Shown in pieces: positions 58,466 through 64,000 of a stretch of 64,000 nt of DNA (the stretch's first letter is position 1; every line of letters begins with the position of its first letter). The position numbers and the translations under genes are program-made. The notes under the pieces are model-generated. The model did not search any database. It was not told where the DNA came from and saw only the letters and a program-made list of their open reading frames with translations. Source of the DNA: Pseudarthrobacter sp. ATCC 49987 (GTDB lineage Bacteria > Actinomycetota > Actinomycetes > Actinomycetales > Micrococcaceae); contig NZ_JAABNS010000001.1 of the NCBI RefSeq assembly GCF_009928425.1, positions 3,534,001 to 3,598,000 on the forward strand, in the 5' to 3' direction.

Positions 58466-60059
58466 GCTGCCGGTCTTCCTGCCTGTTGGGATCTTCGGTG
58501 TGGGACGGTTCTTCGGTGTGGGCGGGCCCAACCACGAGCGGCCGGACCTGGTCCAGCCAGTGCTCGCTGGTCTGGCGTTTGCGCGCGGCCCGGGCGCGGG
58601 CCGCCTGGGCGTCCAGGAGTCCACGCCCCTCGTCCAGGCCGGCCTGGGTCAGCCGGGGTGACACCGGTCCGGCCGTGGTGTGCAGCACCAGGTCAACTAC
58701 CCGGAAGCGACGGGCCAGGGGGCCCTGCTCCAGCGCCATCGACTGGGTGCGCTGATGCGGGACCACCACGAGGTGCCGCCACCAGCGGCCCGAGCGGACC
58801 AGCAGGGCCGTGTCAGTTGCGGTGAACCCGTTCCGCCGCCAGCCCAGGGGTGCCAGCAGCCGGGCCCGCCGCGGGGTGGTGACGAAGCCGCCGTCGTCCC
58901 GCACAGGAACCGCCGGACCTGCCGGGCCCACAGCCGGACCCCCGGGGCCGGCCAGGCCGTTGACGCCGGCGGTGAAGACCCGCACGGGGTCCGGGGTCCC
59001 CGGGTCAGGCAGGACCAGGGAGAGCATGGTCAACACCTCGGCGAAGGTCCCTACCGGCAGCAGCGTCGTCCGGGCTGAGCCCTCGCCGTTGTTTCCCGCG
59101 GCGCCGTAGCCTGCCACGTTGACCTGGATCCGGTACCAGCCAAAGAGCCGCCAGAGCGGCGGCTGGCTGACCCGCAGCGCCTGGATCCGGCCGGGCGGCA
59201 GGGTCTGCGCCTGGGTGTCCAGCAGTCCGTAGCGCAGCCGGATGCCGTCCGGGGAAATGGCGGCGGTGAAGTTGTAGCCCCTGTTGATGGAGTTCCAGTA
59301 CGCGGCCACCATGCCCAGCGCGGCCGGGATCAGGAAGAGGTAGAAGCTGCGGTTCTCGGTGATGGCGGACAGTACGACAGACGCCACACCGCCGGCGACG
59401 ACAACCACGCTTTGTTCGCTCAGGATCAGGGATCCGATCAGGCGCCCCGACGGGACGGTGAGCACGGCGTGTTCGGGCGCCTCCTCGGCAGCGGCCCCGG
59501 GGTCCGCGGGGTCCGGGACAGCGCCGGAGGCCCGGGCCAGGATGGTGGCCCGCAGCTGCCGCGCTTCGTCCATGCGGAGATAGGAGAGCCGCACCGCGGA
59601 CTCGCCGGCGTCGGCCACCTCGAACTTGAGCTCGGCCAGCCCGAAGATCCGGGCGAGCAGCGGCTGCACGATGTCGATCGCCTGGACCCTGTCCAGCCGG
59701 GCCTGGCGCTGCTGCTTGAAGAGGAATCCGGTGTTGAGCCGGACATAGCCTTCCGCCACCTGGTACCGCGTGAAGTACCAGCTGAGGATGTAGCCGAGCA
59801 CGGTGAGCAGCAGCACCACGCCGCCGCCCAGCAACAGCCACGGGGCCCGGCCGGCGAGCTGCTCGTCGACGAGGGGACCGCCGCGGAGCATCCGTTCGAA
59901 GGTGTCCCGGAAGAAGAAGAATCCGATGGCGGCCAGCGCCACCCAGCCCCGCACGAACGGCGAGGCAGGGTGCACGCGCAGCCACGCGCCGTCGGACATT
60001 CCCGGATCGGCGCCGGCGGACGCCTCCGGGGCGAGGCCGGGCATCACGGCCCGGCCCAC
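58458..60059 (-). CDS. Large PH-domain (bPH2, YdbT-like) membrane protein
   Basis: A 533-residue membrane protein with bPH2 domains. Hydrophobic pairs at about 35-55 and 70-95 (WVALAAIGFFFF, LLLGGGVVLLLTVLGYIL) are followed by a YVRLNTGFLFKQQRQARLDRVQAIDI bPH2 segment. A second membrane pair near 225-255 precedes a second (RLRYGLLDTQAQTLPPGRIQALR) and a third PH-like segment. The start is uncertain between GTG 60059 and ATG 60044. Together with the next gene it matches the YdbS/YdbT pair of Bacillus, whose function is not well defined but is linked to bacteriocin resistance. Confidence 0.85.
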   Translation of the reverse strand: MGRAVMPGLAPEASAGADPGMSDGAWLRVHPASPFVRGWVALAAIGFFFFRDTFERMLRGGPLVDEQLAGRAPWLLLGGGVVLLLTVLGYILSWYFTRYQVAEGYVRLNTGFLFKQQRQARLDRVQAIDIVQPLLARIFGLAELKFEVADAGESAVRLSYLRMDEARQLRATILARASGAVPDPADPGAAAEEAPEHAVLTVPSGRLIGSLILSEQSVVVVAGGVASVVLSAITENRSFYLFLIPAALGMVAAYWNSINRGYNFTAAISPDGIRLRYGLLDTQAQTLPPGRIQALRVSQPPLWRLFGWYRIQVNVAGYGAAGNNGEGSARTTLLPVGTFAEVLTMLSLVLPDPGTPDPVRVFTAGVNGLAGPGGPAVGPAGPAVPVRDDGGFVTTPRRARLLAPLGWRRNGFTATDTALLVRSGRWWRHLVVVPHQRTQSMALEQGPLARRFRVVDLVLHTTAGPVSPRLTQAGLDEGRGLLDAQAARARAARKRQTSEHWLDQVRPLVVGPAHTEEPSHTEDPNRQEDRQHG

Positions 60060-60095
60060 GGCACGGCCCGCACACCGGCCCTCACAGCGGCCCCC

Positions 60096-60608
60096 TCACA
60101 GTCCGGCCAGCCGGGCTTCACCGCGCGCGGAGAGCTGCTCGCGGAGCCGGGCGCCCTCCCCGGCGGGCAGGCCCGGGATCTCCGCGTTGGTGCCGGCGGA
60201 GGCGGTGTGCAGTTTCAGCGTGCAGAGCCCCAGGGTGCGTTCCACCGGCCCGGCGCCGATGTCCACGTATTGCATGCGGCCGTAGGGGACAACGAGGGTG
60301 CGCTGGAAGAAGATGCCGCGGCGGATGAGCAGGTCATCTTCACGCTCGGCGTAACCGATGGCCCGCACCTGGCGGGGAATGAGCAGGAGCCGCCACAGGG
60401 CCAGGACCAGCATCACGGCGGGGAGGGCGACGGCCAGCCAGAGCGGGAAGGACTGCCACCAGCCGGTGACGACGAGGAGCAGGGGAAGGCACAGGAGCGC
60501 GACGACGAGGAGGTTTGCCAGCGCCCAGCTGGCGAGCCGCACCGTGACGTATTTCGGTGAGACGCGCAGCCAGGTGATGCCCGGGGGGTCAATCGCCTCG
60601 GTATGCAT
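60096..60608 (-). CDS. Small PH-domain (bPH2, YdbS-like) membrane protein
   Basis: A 170-residue protein. ATG at 60608 has GAAGG upstream and overlaps the end of the DUF3180 gene by 20 bp in another frame. Two membrane segments (LASWALANLLVVALLCLPLLLV, FPLWLAVALPAVMLVLAL) lead to one bPH2 domain (IGYAEREDDLLIRRGIFFQRTLVVPYGRMQYVDIG). It probably forms a membrane complex with the larger PH protein encoded 36 bp downstream. Confidence 0.85.
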   Translation of the reverse strand: MHTEAIDPPGITWLRVSPKYVTVRLASWALANLLVVALLCLPLLLVVTGWWQSFPLWLAVALPAVMLVLALWRLLLIPRQVRAIGYAEREDDLLIRRGIFFQRTLVVPYGRMQYVDIGAGPVERTLGLCTLKLHTASAGTNAEIPGLPAGEGARLREQLSARGEARLAGL

Positions 60609-61113
60609 ATTCGCCTTCCGATTTCGGCTTGCGCTTCTCCTGGCGGCCGGGGGCCGATTCGCCCTCTGAATCATCGGGGGGTATCCGGCAAAAGCGTTCC
60701 ACGACCAGGCCAACCACGATCATGACCAGGCCGCCGCCGGCCATGGCCACGGCCTGCCAGGCGAGGGTCTGGTCGCTGCGCAGGTTCCAGAGCCGCAGCT
60801 GGTCGATGAAGATCCCGGCGTGCCAGCCGAGCAGGACGCTGCCGGTGTAGGCGCAGGCCTGGGCGAGGACGAGGGTCCAGGCGGCCAGGATGGGGTTGAG
60901 CATCTTCTTTTTGTTGCCATTCCGCCAGCGCAGCACCCGCACGCCCAGCACGAGGGTGAGCACAACGATCACGCCCATCGTGATGAGCCCGTTGAGCGGC
61001 AGGACGGGGGTGTTCAGGCTGTAGCGGGTGGTCAGCAGGGCGGCGAGCCAGCCAAGGACCCCTACGGCCAGGCCGATGATAAAGAGCACCAGGGGGCTGG
61101 TCAGCTTCATCAT
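60589..61113 (-). CDS. DUF3180 membrane protein
   Basis: A 174-residue protein with four membrane segments (LVLFIIGLAVGVLGWLAALL, LITMGVIVVLTLVLGVRVL, AAWTLVLAQACAYTGSVLLG, VAMAGGGLVMIVVGLVV) and a charged C-terminal tail. It belongs to DUF3180, found almost only in actinobacteria directly after folK. Its ATG overlaps the folK stop by 4 bp. Role unknown. Confidence 0.88.
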   Translation of the reverse strand: MMKLTSPLVLFIIGLAVGVLGWLAALLTTRYSLNTPVLPLNGLITMGVIVVLTLVLGVRVLRWRNGNKKKMLNPILAAWTLVLAQACAYTGSVLLGWHAGIFIDQLRLWNLRSDQTLAWQAVAMAGGGLVMIVVGLVVERFCRIPPDDSEGESAPGRQEKRKPKSEGEYAYRGD

Positions 61114-61637
61114 TCCACTGCTCCGGCCACGCCATGGAGGTTCTCGAAGCCGTCGAACGGCACGAGGTCGGCAAAGTCGGCGGCTTTCGCGGCCAGCTCG
61201 CCGACGCGTTCGCCGTCCAGCTCCGCCGCGGGGTCAATCAGCGACCACGGGTAGAGGACAAATGCCCGCTGGGCGGCGCGCGGGTGGGGAAGGGTGAGTT
61301 CCGGATCGGAACTGACCAGGTCCCCGTAGGTGATGATGTCGACGTCGAGGGTGCGCGGGCCCCAGTGGACGTCGCGGACCCGGAGGTGCTTTTGTTCCAC
61401 AGCGTGGCAGTGCTGCAACAGTTCATGGGGTGTCAGTGTCGTGTCCACTGCGATCACCATGTTGAGGAAGTCCGGCTGGCCGGCCGGTCCGCCGACCGCC
61501 TTGGTCTGGACGATCGGGGAGATGGCCAGGAGACGGACGTCGGGCGGGTCGACGATGTCCGCGACGGCCGACGAGAGGGTGTCGCTGCGCGCCCCCAGGT
61601 TGCTGCCGAGCGCAAGCACGGCGCGGGTGTAGTTCAT
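61110..61637 (-). CDS. folK: HPPK (6-hydroxymethyl-7,8-dihydropterin pyrophosphokinase) FolK
   Basis: A 175-residue HPPK. ATG at 61637 is chosen; it overlaps the folB stop by 4 bp. LALGSNLGAR opens the fold, and WGPRTLDVDIITYG is the signature (Mg-binding DxD). PHPRAAQRAFVLYPWSLIDP follows. It transfers pyrophosphate from ATP to the pterin, the step between FolB and FolP. Confidence 0.95.
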   Translation of the reverse strand: MNYTRAVLALGSNLGARSDTLSSAVADIVDPPDVRLLAISPIVQTKAVGGPAGQPDFLNMVIAVDTTLTPHELLQHCHAVEQKHLRVRDVHWGPRTLDVDIITYGDLVSSDPELTLPHPRAAQRAFVLYPWSLIDPAAELDGERVGELAAKAADFADLVPFDGFENLHGVAGAVE

Positions 61638-62002
61638 GGCTGTTCCTGCCGGGTCCGCCGGACGCTCACGGAGACGTCGCCGAACTCGACTTCGATCGGG
61701 GCCTTGGGTTTGTGCACGGTGATGTCCACCGCGGAGACGGGGAACTTCCGGAGCACGTCGTCGGCGATCCGCACGGCCAGTGCCTCGATCAGGTTCAGCG
61801 GCTCCCCCGTGATCCAGCTCCGGATGCATTCGGCCACTTCACCGTAATGCGCGGTGTCCAGCACGTCGTCGGCGGCGGCGGCGCGGCTGAAGTCCAGGTG
61901 CAGTACGGCGTCAACCACGAACGGCTGGCCGTTGCGCCGCTCGAAATCAAACACTCCGTGATGGCCGACGGCGGTGACGCCGCTCAGCGTGATCTGGTCC
62001 AT
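61634..62002 (-). CDS. folB: Dihydroneopterin aldolase FolB
   Basis: A 122-residue aldolase of the normal length, with GVTAVGHHGVFDFERRNGQPFVVDAVLHLDF (glutamate and lysine/His region at the start) and the closing strand VDITVHKPKAPI. It cleaves dihydroneopterin to 6-hydroxymethyl-dihydropterin. It is 14 bp after folP and overlaps folK, so the fol genes are translated in one run. Confidence 0.95.
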   Translation of the reverse strand: MDQITLSGVTAVGHHGVFDFERRNGQPFVVDAVLHLDFSRAAAADDVLDTAHYGEVAECIRSWITGEPLNLIEALAVRIADDVLRKFPVSAVDITVHKPKAPIEVEFGDVSVSVRRTRQEQP

Positions 62003-62016
62003 GGTGCCCCGCCGGT

Positions 62017-62958
62017 TCAGTTGTCGCCGGCGGCGGGTACAGCTGGTGCCTGGGCCGCAGTCATGCGGGCGGCGACCTTGACGGCGTCGAGGCTGGGCCC
62101 GACGTCGTGCACCCGGACGGCCCAGGCGCCACGGTGGGCACTGATGGCGGTCACAGCGGCGGTGGCGGCGTCGCGCTCGGCCGGCGGGGCGGCCTTGCCG
62201 GCGACCGTCAGGAGGCTGCCGAGGAAACGTTTGCGGGACGCGGCGACGAGGACCTTGTGCCCCATTGCCTGCAGCACGTCCAGGTGCTTCAGCAGCTCCC
62301 AGTTCTGCACGTCGGTCTTGGAAAAGCCCAGGCCCGGGTCCACGATGATCTGCTCCGGGGTGACACCGGCGGCGTAGAGCTTGTCGCGGACGCCTGCGAG
62401 TTCAGCGGCGACGTCCGCGGCCACGTTCCCGTAGTCGGTCAGCGTGTCCATGGTGCTGGCGTTGCCGCGGCGGTGGGTGAGGACGTAGGGGGCCTTGCTG
62501 CGGGCCACGAGCTCGGCCATCTCCGGCTCCATGCTGAGGCCGGAGACGTCGTTGATGATCACGGCACCGGCGTCCAGCGCTGCCGCTGCGGTGGCGGCGT
62601 GGGTGGTGTCGATGCTGACCAGGGCGCCGGCCTTGACCAGGGCAGCGATCACGGGCAGCACCCGCCGCTGTTCCTCGTCAGGCTCCACTTCGGTCGCTCC
62701 CGGGCGGGTGGATTCGCCGCCGACGTCGATGATGTCGGCGCCGCCGTAGAACATCCGCAGGCCGGCGGCGATGGCGGTGTCCGCGGTGGCGTGCTGGCCG
62801 CCGTCGCTGAAGGAGTCCGGGGTGACGTTCAGGATCCCCATCACAAGCGTCCGGTCCGTGGGGAGATCCTCGAATTTCGCTGCCGGGCGGGCCTTGCGGA
62901 GCACGGGCAGGGGCGAAGTCGCGGGTCCGGTTCCGGGGGCTGCGGCTAGGGAGTCCAT
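62017..62958 (-). CDS. folP: Dihydropteroate synthase FolP
   Basis: A 313-residue DHPS with a TIM-barrel fold. MGILNVTPDSFSDGG and DVGGESTRPGA form the pterin/pABA loops, IINDVSG and DPGLGFSKT follow, and GSR-type residues occur in VAASRKRFLG. It joins the pterin to p-aminobenzoate and is the sulfonamide target. The first 30 residues are an extra, likely disordered stretch. It follows folE after 11 bp. Confidence 0.96.
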   Translation of the reverse strand: MDSLAAAPGTGPATSPLPVLRKARPAAKFEDLPTDRTLVMGILNVTPDSFSDGGQHATADTAIAAGLRMFYGGADIIDVGGESTRPGATEVEPDEEQRRVLPVIAALVKAGALVSIDTTHAATAAAALDAGAVIINDVSGLSMEPEMAELVARSKAPYVLTHRRGNASTMDTLTDYGNVAADVAAELAGVRDKLYAAGVTPEQIIVDPGLGFSKTDVQNWELLKHLDVLQAMGHKVLVAASRKRFLGSLLTVAGKAAPPAERDAATAAVTAISAHRGAWAVRVHDVGPSLDAVKVAARMTAAQAPAVPAAGDN

Positions 62959-62969
62959 AGTCTGTGTTC

Positions 62970-63614
62970 TTACCTTCCGATGATGAGGCTCATGGCTTCG
63001 GCGCGGGTGGCCGGGTCATGGAGTTGCCCGCGTACCGCGCTGGTGACGGTCCTGGCGCCGGGCTTGCGGATGCCGCGCATGGACATGCAGAGGTGTTCGC
63101 ATTCGACGACGACGATTGCGCCGCGCGGCTTGAGGTGGGTGACGAGGGCTTCGACGATCTGGGTGGTCAGGCGTTCCTGGACCTGGGGGCGGCGGGCAAA
63201 CATGTCCACCAGCCGGGCCAGTTTGCTCAGCCCTGTGACTTTTCCGTCGTGGGAGGGAATGTAGCCCACGTGGGCGACGCCGTGGAACGGAACGAGGTGG
63301 TGCTCGCAGGTGGAGTAGAACGGGATGTCCTTGACCAGGACGAGTTCCTCGTGGTCCAGGTCGAAGGTGGTGGCCAGGATTTCCGCCGGGTCGTGGTGGA
63401 GTCCGGCGAACATCTCGGTGTAGGCCCTGGCGACCCGTTTCGGGGTGTCCAGGAGGCCGCTGCGGTCCGGGTCCTCGCCGATGGCGATCAGGATCTCCCG
63501 GACCGCCGCCCGGATCCGGGCCTGGTCCACGGGAGCGGGGCCGGGGACGGGCCCTCCCGCCGCCGAAGCATCGGTGGCGGGAGCGTCGTCGTCGTCGTTG
63601 AAGAAAGAAGTCAC
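62970..63614 (-). CDS. folE: GTP cyclohydrolase I FolE
   Basis: A 214-residue GTP cyclohydrolase I with the zinc ligands and catalytic segment in [19 protein letters not shown] and the second Cys in [11 protein letters not shown]. The final GRIQERLTTQ-type stretch is [11 protein letters not shown] 25-residue Asp/Ala-rich start precedes the conserved part. It opens the folate pathway by turning GTP into dihydroneopterin triphosphate. The ftsH gene stops 9 bp upstream, so they probably share transcription. Confidence 0.96.
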   Translation of the reverse strand: MTSFFNDDDDAPATDASAAGGPVPGPAPVDQARIRAAVREILIAIGEDPDRSGLLDTPKRVARAYTEMFAGLHHDPAEILATTFDLDHEELVLVKDIPFYSTCEHHLVPFHGVAHVGYIPSHDGKVTGLSKLARLVDMFARRPQVQERLTTQIVEALVTHLKPRGAIVVVECEHLCMSMRGIRKPGARTVTSAVRGQLHDPATRAEAMSLIIGR

Positions 63615-63623
63615 GGAAGAAGC

Positions 63624-64000
63624 CTAGCCGGGATGGCCGTCAGGCCCGAGATCCGTTACACCGCCTTGGAACGGCTCCTGTCCGGAGACACCCTGGGCGT
63701 GCGGCGGGAAGGTGTCCAGCGGTTCCTCGAGGCGGGCTTCCTTGGCCTCTTCCTGCGCTTCGCGTTCGGCCTTTTCGCGGCGGGACTCGACGGGGCCGAC
63801 GTCCTGGATCGGGCGGGTCTCCTTGGACAGCCAGATCTCGCGGAAATCGCGTTTCCGGATGTTGGTGAAGACCTGGGCGATTTCGGCCTGGTTCAACGTT
63901 TCGCGTTCCAGCAGTTCGAGGGCAAGCTCATCCAGGACGTCGCGGTTCTCGGTCAGGATGGCGTAAGCCTCGTCGTGGGCGCCCTCGATGAGGCGGCGTA
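63624..64000 (-). CDS. ftsH: FtsH membrane protease, C-terminal part (gene continues beyond the window)
   Basis: The last about 124 residues of FtsH. The visible part has [33 protein letters not shown] and AEIAQVF, all from the protease C-terminal helices of FtsH; the tail after [12 protein letters not shown] is Glu-rich and ends in GPDGHPG, typical of actinobacterial FtsH. The HExxH zinc motif and AAA+ module would be off the right edge. It is placed immediately before folE, as in many actinobacteria. Confidence 0.9.
   Translation of the reverse strand, partial: RRLIEGAHDEAYAILTENRDVLDELALELLERETLNQAEIAQVFTNIRKRDFREIWLSKETRPIQDVGPVESRREKAEREAQEEAKEARLEEPLDTFPPHAQGVSGQEPFQGGVTDLGPDGHPG

Overview
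This window reads as a chromosomal segment of a high-GC Gram-positive actinobacterium, most likely Arthrobacter or Pseudarthrobacter (Micrococcaceae). The evidence is the strong GC bias, frequent GTG and TTG starts, and actinobacterial markers: lsr2, disA, clpC, a short ArgA-type N-acetyltransferase, a PucR-like regulator beside a desaturase/reductase pair, and the ftsH-folE-folP-folB-folK-DUF3180-PH-PH-DUF2520-panC run. The genus is an inference from gene content, not from a marker gene.

Layout. 1-3.2 kb: a C4 sugar-acid (threonate/erythronate type) catabolic pair, divergent from its FadR-type GntR regulator, with a perfect 15-bp operator between them. 3.2-9.9 kb: a CsoR-family regulator with its operators, an SGNH hydrolase, dodecin, a decayed aldo/keto reductase, two stress-type small proteins, a PrmC-like methyltransferase, a lactonase-like propeller, a pair of 95-bp palindromic repeats and a PHP phosphoesterase. 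10-12.9 kb: a GGDEF protein, a Ser/Thr kinase coupled to a small Cys-rich protein, and a MarR regulator. 13.05-14.34 kb: a complete IS256-family (IS1249-like) insertion with perfect 26-bp inverted repeats and an 8-bp target duplication, next to tRNA-Lys(TTT). 15.4-21.8 kb: a candidate structured RNA, the low-affinity DUF47-Pit phosphate system, and the convergent high-affinity pstSCAB operon with a phased PHO box. 21.9-29.2 kb: a FUSC-like membrane protein, radA and a copper-handling cluster (SHOCT protein, multicopper oxidase, CopB-type ATPase, methyltransferase). 29.3-34.4 kb: fatty-acid desaturase with its ferredoxin reductase, PucR-like regulator, a 32-bp tandem repeat and a kinase-GAF fusion. 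34.6-44.3 kb: prfC, disA, mutY, two hypothetical envelope proteins, the PTS-dependent dihydroxyacetone kinase operon dhaKLM, and an ArgA-like acetyltransferase. 44.4-56.6 kb: S9 peptidase, clpC, lsr2, lysS, thymidine kinase between two paralogous hydrolases, a DHA2-type efflux pump and a frameshifted SRPBCC gene. 56.6-64 kb: the panC/fol/ftsH run, all on the minus strand, cut at the right edge inside ftsH.

Most of the window is ordinary core chromosome. The items that stand out are non-coding: a compact RNA-like fold at 15486-15569, a 62-bp palindrome present twice with a compensatory base-pair change, a 21-bp perfect stem between pstS and pstC, a doublet of 95-bp palindromic repeats, a long palindrome at 44323, and similar ATACCCC/GGGTAT-type operators at a CsoR-like regulator and at a distant copper ATPase. 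No CRISPR array, prophage, or recognisable defence island was seen.
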